This document shows, in pieces, positions 1-8,350 of a stretch of DNA of 64,000 nt. The stretch is from SXVE01 sp036388895 (GTDB lineage Bacteria; Acidobacteriota; Blastocatellia; Pyrinomonadales; Pyrinomonadaceae). Position numbers and translations under genes: made by a program. The stretch covers positions 62,001-126,000 of the forward strand of contig DASVQY010000002.1 of NCBI GenBank assembly GCA_036388895.1, in the 5' to 3' direction. Numbering within the stretch: the first letter of the stretch is position 1; each line of letters begins with the position of its first letter. The notes below the pieces were generated by a model. That model was given only the letters and a program-made list of their open reading frames with translations, was not told the DNA's origin and ran no database searches.

Positions 1-779
1 TCGAAAATTGCAACTTTATCGTTGTCCTTCGGAATAACCATTTCGTAATTGGGAAATGTGCCCGAAAGTTTTCGCGTGATGAGCAAACGTCCGTCTACTT
101 CAAAATAGATGTGGTTCGGGTCTTCGCCGAAACTGACTTCGCCTTTCGAATCGCGAGCTATTTTGACGAGCTCGAGCAGCGCCTTTTTCGGAATAAGCGC
201 GTCCATTGCCTCTGTCGCCGTATTTCCCGATAAAGGTCTTTCAATATAAGCGAGACGATGACCGTCAGTTGTCACCATTTTCGCGGAATTTCCGTCAATC
301 ACGAATTTAGCGCCGGAGAGCGTGAAGCGCGATTGTTCGTTTGTAATCGCAAAAGCCGTGTTATGTATAAAATGATTAAAGATTTCCGCCGAAAGCTTCA
401 TCGGGGCGTTTTTGAATGAAGGAACTTCCGGGAAATTTTCCTTGGAAACACCGGCAAGGCGGAAATTCGATTTTCCGCAGTTAAGTTTCACCCATTCGTT
501 TTCATCTTTTGTGAAGTGAACATCAGCGTCGTCGAGCAGCCGAACAATATCGAAAAGTTTTCTCGCCTGAACACACATTGAACCGCCTCGCTTTATATCG
601 GCAGGCGCTTCGCAGCGAATCGTAACATCCAAATCCGTTCCGACAATTCTTATATTATTTTCTCCGACTGACTCAATTAAAATATTGGATAGAACAGGAA
701 TCGTAGATTTCTTTTCGACAATTCCCTGCACAAATCCGAGTTCATCTTTGAGAACGCTTTGCTTAATTACAAATTCCAT
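1..779 (-). CDS. dnaN: DNA polymerase III subunit beta (sliding clamp), 5' part
   Basis: The clamp encircles DNA and tethers the replicative polymerase. Reading leftward from the ATG at 779, about 259 codons are open to the window edge, so the C-terminal third is missing. The N-terminus reads MEFVIKQSVLKDELGFVQG, followed by IPVLSNILIE and a TDLDVTIRCEA stretch. The second domain contains VTTDGHRLAYIER. These are standard beta-clamp features. An AGGAG sits about 8 nt before the ATG and fixes the start. The gene lies downstream of dnaA in the same direction, but the DnaA-box cluster and a small ORF separate the two. Confidence 0.97.
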   Translation of the reverse strand, partial: MEFVIKQSVLKDELGFVQGIVEKKSTIPVLSNILIESVGENNIRIVGTDLDVTIRCEAPADIKRGGSMCVQARKLFDIVRLLDDADVHFTKDENEWVKLNCGKSNFRLAGVSKENFPEVPSFKNAPMKLSAEIFNHFIHNTAFAITNEQSRFTLSGAKFVIDGNSAKMVTTDGHRLAYIERPLSGNTATEAMDALIPKKALLELVKIARDSKGEVSFGEDPNHIYFEVDGRLLITRKLSGTFPNYEMVIPKDNDKVAIF

Positions 780-857
780 CTTTATTACTCCTAAATTTTT
801 CTTTGATTTATGATACGCAAAGTTTAATTATTAGCTAAATTATAAGCAACATTTAAA

Positions 858-1184
858 CTACTTTTTATCATTCGCTTGTGTGACAACATTTCTTTTTATT
901 TTTCTTGAATTTTTATCTAGTAACTCCATTGTAATTAAAAAGTTTCGTTCGTCTTTGAAGTCACTTGGTGAGTATAGAACTCTTGGTTTGAGTATTAGGA
1001 TTATAAAAAATAATAGAAGTAGTAAAATTGGAAAACCTATTACAAACCATATAAATATATATTGGAGTTCATTGCTTACAAGCCCAATTGCACAAGTAGA
1101 ACTGATTTCTGAAATTCCTGCAAAAATTGCAAAAAGTGTTAATGGGTTATTTATAGTCTTTGTTTTTTCAATCAATTCTTTCAC
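858..1184 (-). CDS. small membrane protein of unknown function
   Basis: Hypothetical protein of up to 108 residues with two hydrophobic segments, roughly residues 15-38 and 43-64, and a charged C-terminal tail. I do not recognise a family. The longest form starts at GTG (1184), where an AGAGG touches the start codon. A TTG at 1175 is better spaced from that AGAGG and may be the true start. It lies between dnaN and the DnaA-box cluster, where a 2-TM protein is not a usual neighbour. The + strand ORF over the same bases looks like a shadow. Confidence 0.5.
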   Translation of the reverse strand: MKELIEKTKTINNPLTLFAIFAGISEISSTCAIGLVSNELQYIFIWFVIGFPILLLLLFFIILILKPRVLYSPSDFKDERNFLITMELLDKNSRKIKRNVVTQANDKK

Positions 1185-1269
1185 CTCTACTAAAGTTTAA
1201 CGTTAAAAAATGAAACGCTTTTACTATTTCTAATACCTTAAAATATATGTTTTAAATAGTATTAGTAGT

Positions 1270-1511
1270 AGAGCCTGTGGAAAAGTGGAAAACCGACCTT
1301 ATTGAAGAAATATTTAATCTTATTCGTCCACAGAGCCTGTGGAAAACATGTGGAAAACCGTTCCGGCTGTGGAAAAAACAGACAGAAATATATTTTTTCC
1401 ACAATTTCCACAGGTAAAATTTCTTTCAGCCTGTGGAAAAGTGGAAAACTTTGTTTAAGTATTGTGAATACAAGCAATACCAAAAACGTCTTTAATTTGT
1501 TTTGTGGAAAA
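1270..1511. other. oriC: candidate replication origin: DnaA-box cluster
   Basis: Seven exact copies of TGTGGAAAA or its complement TTTTCCACA, which fits the DnaA-box consensus TTWTNCACA, lie at 1276, 1338, 1349, 1368, 1395, 1432 and 1503. One-mismatch copies lie at 1404 and 1440. Most copies face the same way, and several share a longer context of the form AGCCTGTGGAAAA. The cluster lies between dnaA and dnaN, the commonest place for a bacterial origin. AT-rich DNA on its left (1200-1265) could serve as the unwinding element. Further boxes occur at 1621 in the end of dnaA and upstream of dnaA, so the origin may be bipartite. Confidence 0.8.
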
Positions 1512-1544
1512 ACTCCACTTAAATTTTCATAAAATTAACTGTAA

Positions 1545-2996
1545 CTAACTGCAAAGATTATCTATAAGCTCACTTACGACCTTGTGGAAATTTCTGTCTT
1601 CCTTAATCACGGAATCAATTTTTTCCACAGAGTGCATAACTGTCGTATGATGCTTTCCTCCGAATTCGCGCCCGATTTCCGGGAAACTGTGTTTTGTCAA
1701 TCGTTTACACAAATACATCGCGACTTGCCTGGGTATGGCGATTTGGCGCGAGTTATTTTTCGATTTTATTTCTTCGACCGATAACTTATAATGCGCTGCC
1801 ACTGTTCGCGTGATTCTTTCCATTGACAAGCCTTCCGGCTGCTCGTTGTCAACAATATTACGCATCGCATCCTGAGCGAGCATTTTGGAAATCGGCATTC
1901 CGCGCAGTGAAGAAATCGCCACAAGCCGGACGAGCGAACCTTCCAGCTCACGGATATTGCTTCTCACTTTTCCGGCAATAAAAAACGCTATTTCATCGGG
2001 TAAACTAACTCCGTCTAAATCAGCTTTGCGTTTGAGAATCGCCACTTTCGTTTCCAAATCCGGCGGTTCGATGTCGGCGATTAATCCCCATTCAAATCTC
2101 GAATGAAGTCTTTCTTCCAAGGTCGGAATTTCGCGCGGCGGGCAATCGGACGTTATTACAATTTGTTTCTGGTCGTTGTGCAGCGCGTTAAATGTGTGAA
2201 AAAACTCTTCCTGCGTGCGTTCCTTGCCAGCCATAAACTGCACGTCGTCCATTAAAAGCACGTCAATCGAACGATATTTTTCGCGGAAAGTCTGCGTTTT
2301 GTCGTAACGAATCGCGTTAATCAATTCGTTCATAAATTTTTCTGACGTGATATAAGCGACGCGCAGATGACGGTTTCTTTCCTTTATCGAATGACCGATG
2401 GCGTGCATCAGATGCGTTTTTCCAAGCCCGACACCGCCATATATAAATAAAGGATTGTAAGTTTTTCCTGGAGTTTCAGCTGCCCCTAACGACGCCGCGT
2501 GTGCGAATTGATTGCACGAACCGACGACGAATGTTTTAAATGTGTATTTTTGATTAAGTGAATTTTCAATCGGTTCAATATCAACAAAATTTGGCGAACT
2601 GTTTCTAATTAAAACTTCGGGCTTTGGTTTATCTAAATAGTTAAAGTTGTTTGTTTTCGGAGCGTTAGAAAAGTTTTTTTGCTTTTCAAAAAAGAATTCG
2701 GCTTCGTCATCGTCGAAATTTTCCTCAGCCATTTCGGATTCTTCGACTTCCCAATCTAAACGATAACTTGTGAGATTCAATTCCTTTAATGTCTGATTGA
2801 TAACTTCAGAATAATATGTGCTGACCCAATCCTTCGTTACTTGTCCGGCGCGAAGATGCAGAACTTTTTCGTTCTCGTCGCAGCCGTCGAATTGAATCGG
2901 GCGGAACCACGAATCAAAAATTTGTTTATTCAGACGTTTTTCTACGGATTGAAGAATGTTGTTCCAAACATTTTTGTTTTCCATCGAAGTTTCCAT
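1545..2996 (-). CDS. dnaA: chromosomal replication initiator DnaA
   Basis: AAA+ ATPase of 483 residues that binds DnaA boxes and opens the origin. Domain I covers about residues 1-85, and a variable acidic linker covers about 86-145. Walker A GGVGLGKT is at 187-194, Walker B LLMDD ends at 250-251, and the arginine-finger region LEERLHSRFEWG is near 294-304. The domain IV DNA-binding signature GGKHHTTVMHSV is near 446-457. Length is normal for the family. The start at 2996 is supported by GGAG about 8 nt upstream. DnaA boxes occur just upstream (3156-3189) and at the 3' end (1621), which suggests autoregulation. Confidence 0.98.
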   Translation of the reverse strand: METSMENKNVWNNILQSVEKRLNKQIFDSWFRPIQFDGCDENEKVLHLRAGQVTKDWVSTYYSEVINQTLKELNLTSYRLDWEVEESEMAEENFDDDEAEFFFEKQKNFSNAPKTNNFNYLDKPKPEVLIRNSSPNFVDIEPIENSLNQKYTFKTFVVGSCNQFAHAASLGAAETPGKTYNPLFIYGGVGLGKTHLMHAIGHSIKERNRHLRVAYITSEKFMNELINAIRYDKTQTFREKYRSIDVLLMDDVQFMAGKERTQEEFFHTFNALHNDQKQIVITSDCPPREIPTLEERLHSRFEWGLIADIEPPDLETKVAILKRKADLDGVSLPDEIAFFIAGKVRSNIRELEGSLVRLVAISSLRGMPISKMLAQDAMRNIVDNEQPEGLSMERITRTVAAHYKLSVEEIKSKNNSRQIAIPRQVAMYLCKRLTKHSFPEIGREFGGKHHTTVMHSVEKIDSVIKEDRNFHKVVSELIDNLCS

Positions 2997-3420
2997 ACTT
3001 TTTCTCCGAAAATTTTTGTTAAATCTTTGGTAAAACTTTTAAGCGATTTTCTTTAAATTTTACTTTTAAAAGCTCTTAATTTTTTACCTTCGAGTTTTTT
3101 AACAAATCATTTCATTTAGGTAGTTTTAACGTTTATTTTGCAATTAATTAAAAAGTTTTCCACAGAGATTTCCACAGGCTTGTGGAAACTTGCTTAAAAG
3201 TTAAAGTAGAACATTAACTCTAATATTATCAATAAGTTACGGGTGAATTTATTGTTGAAAACGGGTCAAAGACTAACATATAAAAAAGCGAAATGCAAGA
3301 AGAAATCCACAGGTTTTATAAAATTTTTCTCAGCGTCGAAAAGTCTTTTTTTAACACTAACTTGGCAGGATTTTTGTTTGTGTTAGACTGTTTTCGTTCT
3401 CATTTACAAACAGAAAAATT
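2997..3420. promoter_or_regulatory. dnaA upstream region with DnaA boxes
   Basis: No gene seen. The stretch is very AT-rich. It contains an exact DnaA box TTTTCCACA at 3156-3164 and near-boxes at 3168-3176 (ATTTCCACA), 3181-3189 (TGTGGAAAC) and 3303-3311 (AAATCCACA). The boxes lie 160-310 bp upstream of the dnaA start, consistent with autorepression or a second origin module. On the + strand, TTGGCA (3362-3367) and TAGACT (3384-3389), 16 bp apart, form a plausible promoter for the NuiA-like gene at 3421. Confidence 0.6.
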
Positions 3421-3864
3421 ATGAGCAAAAGAAGCAAAAAAATCGTTGAATCAGAAGAATCTGAAAAAGGAACTGAGAGTTTGTACGAACAAATAAAAAA
3501 TGCTTCAAAAGGATTGTATTATGTCAGCGAAACCGACGCAGAAATAAAACCTTTTGTTGGAACAATGGCAAATGAAGTATCGAAATCGGAGATTTTGCGT
3601 CAAATAAACAAACCGCTTGAAACGCCGGTTGAAGAAAGAAATTTCGACGAAATTTTTGAAAGATTAACGAAAATTCAAGATTGGTACGGCGAAGAAGAAA
3701 CAGAAACTGCCGCAAAATTTTCCGTTTTGCGAGATTTGCTGAAAAAAAATTTAACGGGTTTGAAGGTTTTCAAGGTAGGAAAAATTGAGCTCGATATATA
3801 CTTCGTTGGTCTTGATGCCCAGGGAATTTTAACGGGAATAAAGTCTCAAGCCGTTGAAACATAA
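3421..3864 (+). CDS. NuiA-like nuclease A inhibitor family protein
   Basis: 147 residues. From about residue 20 the protein resembles the cyanobacterial nuclease A inhibitor NuiA. The stretch YEQIKNASKGLYYVSETDAE matches the typical opening of helix then SE(T/S)D, and the C-terminal half has an LTGLKVFKVGKIELDIYFVG-type strand region. The first 20 residues are a charged extension. NuiA binds and blocks a sugar-nonspecific DNA/RNA nuclease, but no such nuclease is visible in this window, so the partner is unknown. The gene stands alone and converges on the DUF2807 gene. Family assignment is from memory of the motif pattern. Confidence 0.7.
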   Translation: MSKRSKKIVESEESEKGTESLYEQIKNASKGLYYVSETDAEIKPFVGTMANEVSKSEILRQINKPLETPVEERNFDEIFERLTKIQDWYGEEETETAAKFSVLRDLLKKNLTGLKVFKVGKIELDIYFVGLDAQGILTGIKSQAVET

Positions 3865-3871
3865 CATTTAA

Positions 3872-3906
3872 AGAAAAAAAGCAAGAGTTTTATTAAACCC
3901 TTGCTT
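3872..3906 (-). terminator. rho-independent terminator between convergent genes
   Basis: A 12-bp stem with one mismatch (3879-3890 pairing with 3895-3906) encloses a 4-nt loop. On the minus strand it is followed by a run of seven Ts, so it best serves the leftward DUF2807 gene. The same hairpin may also help end the rightward NuiA-like transcript. Confidence 0.8.
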
Positions 3907-3942
3907 CAAGAAACACGTATTGAGTTAAAAGTTTTCTGTTTT

Positions 3943-4641
3943 TTATTTTTCTTTAACCGAACTCGCGCCCGAGGTCTTTTTCGTTATATTTTTCGGACTT
4001 CCCGAGTAAATTATACTGCTCGCTCCGCAGGCGTCGGTTTTCAGTTCGTTGGTTGTGTAAACCTTTGCTGTGCTGGCGCCGCTGGCATCAACCGAAGCGT
4101 TTTCCGACAGTAAATTTTCCGCCTCAATTTTGCTCGCGCCGCTTACGTCAAGAATCAAATTCGCTGTTTTGCCCTGAGCGGTGACTTTTGAAGCGCCGTT
4201 TGCTTCGATTTGTAAATTTTCATTATTCAAATCCGCGAGCGAAACTTTAGAAGCACCGGAAACTTCGAGATTTTCAATACTCGGCGCGGAAATCCTGACG
4301 ATAATGGGATTTTTTGCGGAAATTCTTTTTTCCGTCGAAAGTTCTAAGACGCCGCCGCTGACTTTGGTTTTTATTAAAGGAAGAAGATTGTCATCGGCTT
4401 CGATTTCGACACTGAAATCTTTTTGCGCCGTTACTTCAACCTGAAATACGCCGCCGACGTTAATTGCTTGAAAATCAGTAATTTCACGTTTTTCGCTTAC
4501 AATATTGCCGGAACCGGAAACTCCGCTGTTAATTGAAACATTAAAAAATTTTGCCGTAGTTTTCCCGAAAGAAAATATATTCGCAAAAATTACTCCTGCT
4601 GCTAATGCCGTAACAAAAATTATAAAACCAACTTTTTTCAT
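3943..4641 (-). CDS. DUF2807 (GIN-domain) putative adhesin
   Basis: 232 residues. An N-terminal hydrophobic segment (about 5-24) is a signal peptide or anchor. The mature region is a repetitive beta-helix: units such as VSGASKV, ANGASKV, VSGASKI and ACGASSI recur about every 20 residues from position 125 onward. It opens with SGSGNIVSEKREITDFQAI, the hallmark of the GIN/DUF2807 family. These proteins are secreted or surface-exposed; their molecular function is not established. GGAGG precedes the ATG at 4641. A terminator follows at 3872-3906. Confidence 0.85.
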   Translation of the reverse strand: MKKVGFIIFVTALAAGVIFANIFSFGKTTAKFFNVSINSGVSGSGNIVSEKREITDFQAINVGGVFQVEVTAQKDFSVEIEADDNLLPLIKTKVSGGVLELSTEKRISAKNPIIVRISAPSIENLEVSGASKVSLADLNNENLQIEANGASKVTAQGKTANLILDVSGASKIEAENLLSENASVDASGASTAKVYTTNELKTDACGASSIIYSGSPKNITKKTSGASSVKEK

Positions 4642-4772
4642 TTATTGCCTCCGTATAATTTCAAATAATCGTAAAGGTAACGAACAATTTTTGTGGCAAG
4701 TTCCAACTTTTTATTGTTGAATAAGTAAATTAAAATCAAGATTTTGAAAATTTAAGAAATCAGGGAGAATCA

Positions 4773-5432
4773 ATGCGTTTTTTTCGAAATAACGGCTTAT
4801 CAATCGTTTTGTTTAGTTTGTTTTTTGTGACCATCGTCGGTCAGTATTTCACCGGATTGGCGACTTATAACAACGAACAAAAAAGTCATAATCAACCGGA
4901 AGTCACCTTTGTCGAATATTTCGGCAAGGGACATTTTATCGAAGCTGTCTTTGAAAATTGGGAAAGCGAATTTCTGCAAATGGGAATGTACGTTGTTTTA
5001 ACAATTTTTCTTTATCAAAAAGGTTCGTCCGAATCAAAAACACCGGGAACAATTGAAACCGTTGATTTGATACCGGATAAATCTTTGTTTGATGAAAATA
5101 CGCCTTCGCCGGTTAAGCGCGGCGGACTGTACTTGAAAATTTACGAAAATTCTCTGAGCATCGTTTTATTTTCGCTCTTTTTAATCTCTTTTGTTTTACA
5201 TGGAGTCGGCGGCGCCAAAGATTATAACGAGCAGCAATCGGCACATAATGAGCCGCAAGTTTCGACCGTAGAATATATGATGAGTTCGCGTTTCTGGTTC
5301 GAATCTTTTCAAAACTGGCAAAGCGAGTTTTTATCAATCGGCGCGATGGTCGTCTTAACAATTTTCCTGCGACAGAAAGGTTCGCCTGAATCAAAACCGG
5401 TGTATAGTCACCACAGCGAAACTGAAAAATAA
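4773..5432 (+). CDS. DUF6766-type membrane protein with internal duplication
   Basis: 219 residues made of two homologous halves, residues 4-89 and 123-208. Each half has a hydrophobic segment after NxLSIVLFSLF, a soluble stretch with YNEQ and HN(Q/E)PxV, then an NWxSEFL motif leading into VVLTIFLxQKGSxESK. Family members are usually a single unit with two transmembrane segments, so this is a tandem duplication or fusion. A CAGGGAGA sits upstream of the ATG. Function unknown. The family name is recalled from the NWESEFLQM/QKGSSESK pattern. Confidence 0.8.
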   Translation: MRFFRNNGLSIVLFSLFFVTIVGQYFTGLATYNNEQKSHNQPEVTFVEYFGKGHFIEAVFENWESEFLQMGMYVVLTIFLYQKGSSESKTPGTIETVDLIPDKSLFDENTPSPVKRGGLYLKIYENSLSIVLFSLFLISFVLHGVGGAKDYNEQQSAHNEPQVSTVEYMMSSRFWFESFQNWQSEFLSIGAMVVLTIFLRQKGSPESKPVYSHHSETEK

Positions 5433-5441
5433 ATTATTGAT

Positions 5442-6167
5442 TTGAAAAAATATCCGTTTTCGAGTAATTTAACCGGAATTTTCAAAAGAAATTTTTCTGT
5501 AAAAATCAATTCTATGACTGATTTCAAATTTGCGCGTCGTTGCGGTTTGTTTTGTATCGCCGGTGCGTTTCTCGCCTTTCTGTGGGGCATTCTCAATAGT
5601 TTTTATCCGAACAGCACCGGATCCACGGTAAATAATAATTTTGTCGTCTTAATTCCCTGGCTTCATCGAGCGGAACACGCGTTTTTTGCTTTTTTTATAT
5701 ATCCGGCGCTATATGCCGGGCTTCTCGGTTTTTATTTGATAGGCGGAAAAGGGCGCGGAATAATCGGCAAACTTTTGATTGGATTGGCGACTATCGGAGT
5801 CATTCTGGCAATTACAAGCTCGGCAATCGAAGTTTTTCTTTTGCAGTGGGAAACAGCGGATTCGATGCGCGACATCGGTCTCGGTTTAATTCTCGTTTTT
5901 ATTTGTCCCGTACTTTTCACGGCTGCCGCTTTGTTCATGCGAAAAGTTGTTTTGTGGAAACGCTTCGCTCCGGTTTTAACTTTTGTTATAACCCTCGCTT
6001 TTTTATTTATATCGGCTCCGTTCGATAAAAAGTTTGTGCCGTTTTTCACCGGCTTGGGCATTTTGAGCTGGAGTCTGCTCGGTTATGCTGTTGTTTCGGA
6101 AAATGAGACGCGCGGTTTATCGAGCGAAGAAATAGAACTGAATCGCTTGAGCAACGCCGATCAATAA
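5442..6167 (+). CDS. multi-pass membrane protein of unknown function
   Basis: The longest reading is 241 residues from a TTG at 5442. An ATG at 5514 (MTDFKFARRCG, 217 residues) removes a poorly hydrophobic leader and is the likelier start, though neither has a clear ribosome site. About six hydrophobic segments follow. I recognise no family or catalytic motif. It lies 9 bp after the DUF6766 gene and may share its transcript. Its last 51 bp overlap the 3' end of the convergent DUF445 gene, so both C-termini are read from the same DNA. Confidence 0.75.
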   Translation: MKKYPFSSNLTGIFKRNFSVKINSMTDFKFARRCGLFCIAGAFLAFLWGILNSFYPNSTGSTVNNNFVVLIPWLHRAEHAFFAFFIYPALYAGLLGFYLIGGKGRGIIGKLLIGLATIGVILAITSSAIEVFLLQWETADSMRDIGLGLILVFICPVLFTAAALFMRKVVLWKRFAPVLTFVITLAFLFISAPFDKKFVPFFTGLGILSWSLLGYAVVSENETRGLSSEEIELNRLSNADQ

Positions 6168-7718
6168 ACCGAATAAAGCGCCGAAAATTTCAATTGTCCG
6201 CAGATGCTCTTTGGCGACAGATAAAACCAATGCTTCGAGTTTTTCCGCCGGATAGTTGTTGATTTTTTCGCGCACGACGCTGCCGACATCGAATTCGCGT
6301 ATCGCTTCGGGCAATTTTTCACGCGCCGCCGCCAGAATCGTCTCGGTCAGCGACCGGCTTGCTTCGCGCACTTTGTCTTCGGCGACATAATCCGAGAGCT
6401 TGCCAATCGGGGCGGACAGAACGCGCTCGATTTGTTTTGAAAGAACCGAGTTTATAACATTCGAAGTCTCTTCCCGCGAAAGCATTTTTAATAAACCTTT
6501 GGAAAGCATATTTTTCAGCTTCTCTTCGGATTCCGGGTGCAGCGTTTCCAAAATCGCGTCAATGCTGTGCGGTCGAAGTTTTTGCAGCGTGTCGGTCAAA
6601 TAAGCCGAAACCGAAGTCATCATTTCTTCGCCGCGCAAAAGCGACAAAGCGCCTTTTAAGATTTGCAGCTTCAAACTTTCGAGCTGATCGGGAACAATCG
6701 TTCCGATGACTTCGGGAAGCAGACGGGCGAGCGCGCTATCAATTGAATTATTGAGAAAGTTTTTCGCTTCCTGCGCGAAGAAATCTCCGCGCAGTGTTTC
6801 CTCAATGCGTTTCGGAACTTTTTCATTGACCAAATCATCAACTTCCTTTAAGAGATTTTCGCGCGACACGAATATTTTTTTGAAAAACGGCAAGTGTTCG
6901 TAGTAACCGTGGACTTCGCGTTTGATGAGCGCGGAAATTTGATCTTTGGTTCGTTCGGCGGTGGCAATTTGTGCGAGTTGATGAATAATCGGTTCAATTT
7001 GCCCGGCGGCTCTTTCTTTCAAAAGAACGACCGCGTCCTCGGTGAACATCTGTCCGAGCGGCGTTTCCGTCTTTGTTAAATCATCAACGCGGCGATCAAT
7101 AAAATCTTTGATTTTCATTGCGAACGCGGGTTCGCGGACGGCTGAACGAATTCGGGTTTCGAGGAAGCCGAGAATTTTATTAAAAGTTTCTTCATCAACT
7201 ACCGAAGAAACCCGACGCGACAAAACTTCATCAACGCGCCGCTCGACGAATCCGTGAATCGTCTGCAGAGTTTCTTCGCTTTGCAAAACATTTTCGATGT
7301 GTTCGGCAATTTTTAATTGCAGAGAGGAAATCGCGTCGAGCACGGGAACGCGGATATTTGCGGGAAGCGCTTCAACCAGCGACGGATAATTTTGCGATAA
7401 AATTTCTTCGGTGTAAGAATCAATCACTCCTTGAACTTTACGGCGCAGAAAATCTTTTTTGAAGAGTTCGTCCAAGATCGTATCCTGCGAAACAAGCTCT
7501 TCGCCGACCGCTTTGCCGATTGCCTCCGCCAGACGCGCGCGGTGTTTCGGAATCATTCCCTGCGGAAAAATCGTTATGCCGAGCAATTTAAAAGGCTGTC
7601 GCGGTCGAAAAAGCATTCTGACGGCTAGCCAGGCGCCGAGATAACCGTGAATTGTGGCAAATAAAATCAGTGACGCTAATTGAACCCAAATACTTCCCAG
7701 AAAATTTGAAAAGTCCAT
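6117..7718 (-). CDS. DUF445 family membrane-associated protein
   Basis: 533 residues. An N-terminal membrane segment (about 13-35) is followed by the family's conserved start region: AVRMLFRPRQPFKLLGI, then FPQGMIPKHRARLAEAIGKAVG. A long helical body has repeating RRVDxxL and VVxExI units. A C-terminal membrane segment (about 510-528) ends the protein. DUF445 members (YheB/YtcJ-like names exist) have no established function; the body suggests an extended helical domain near the membrane. The 3' end overlaps the convergent gene by 51 bp. Confidence 0.88.
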   Translation of the reverse strand: MDFSNFLGSIWVQLASLILFATIHGYLGAWLAVRMLFRPRQPFKLLGITIFPQGMIPKHRARLAEAIGKAVGEELVSQDTILDELFKKDFLRRKVQGVIDSYTEEILSQNYPSLVEALPANIRVPVLDAISSLQLKIAEHIENVLQSEETLQTIHGFVERRVDEVLSRRVSSVVDEETFNKILGFLETRIRSAVREPAFAMKIKDFIDRRVDDLTKTETPLGQMFTEDAVVLLKERAAGQIEPIIHQLAQIATAERTKDQISALIKREVHGYYEHLPFFKKIFVSRENLLKEVDDLVNEKVPKRIEETLRGDFFAQEAKNFLNNSIDSALARLLPEVIGTIVPDQLESLKLQILKGALSLLRGEEMMTSVSAYLTDTLQKLRPHSIDAILETLHPESEEKLKNMLSKGLLKMLSREETSNVINSVLSKQIERVLSAPIGKLSDYVAEDKVREASRSLTETILAAAREKLPEAIREFDVGSVVREKINNYPAEKLEALVLSVAKEHLRTIEIFGALFGLLIGVAQAIQFYFFAR

Positions 7719-7773
7719 ATGTGTCAGAGTCTTTAATCTAAAATTAAAAATTTAACTTTAGATTAAAGACTGA

Positions 7774-8157
7774 TTAGAAAACCTGAAAACCTTTCGATTT
7801 CAAACAAAAGTCGGAAAACTCCTTCAACCAATCATAGTTCGTTGAATAATTTTTCCATTGTTCGTCTTCGTCTTTGTACAAAGTTCCGTCGTCGGGAACA
7901 TCGGTCACGCTCAAATCTATAAAAATTCGCTTGTCCGGTTCTAATTTCGGCAGTATTTCCGCGCGGATTTTTTCTCCGATTGTGTGCGCTTCGTCTTTTT
8001 CAAGTTTTACGCCCGTTGCGTTGTACTCCATCTGCCGTAACTTGCCGTCGCTTAAAATATCGAAGCTTTTAATAATTTCCAGCGTTGTCTTCCAATTCCA
8101 AACGTTGGCGTGAAACTCAAAGTTCTCCGCCCCTAAATCTAATAATGTAAAGCTCAT
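7774..8157 (-). CDS. conserved-looking hypothetical protein
   Basis: 127 residues, soluble, acidic and rich in aromatic residues (NVWNWKTTLEIIKSF near the start, NYSTNYDWLKEF near the end). No signal peptide or membrane segment. I do not recognise a family. GGAG about 9 nt before the ATG supports the start. It lies just upstream of the DUF445 gene on the same strand, with a 55-bp gap, and diverges from purM. Confidence 0.7.
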   Translation of the reverse strand: MSFTLLDLGAENFEFHANVWNWKTTLEIIKSFDILSDGKLRQMEYNATGVKLEKDEAHTIGEKIRAEILPKLEPDKRIFIDLSVTDVPDDGTLYKDEDEQWKNYSTNYDWLKEFSDFCLKSKGFQVF

Positions 8158-8350
8158 AAATTTTCTCCAACAAAATGCTAAACGGGCAAGGCATTGTTAG
8201 TCAATCAGATTCTGCCGCGAACAAACACTAATGAATACAAAATTAAGAAAATTTTAATAATTTCAAAGCAGCTGTTTTTTATCTGCGCTCTAATTGTTTT
8301 GTTCGTAGCCAAATCGCGCGCGGCGGTTTATAATTTCGTTTTCAAAAATT

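Noticed and set aside
1302..1532. Small ORFs on both strands across the DnaA-box cluster
   Set aside because: Their text is produced by the repeated TGTGGAAAA boxes, and they lack start signals.
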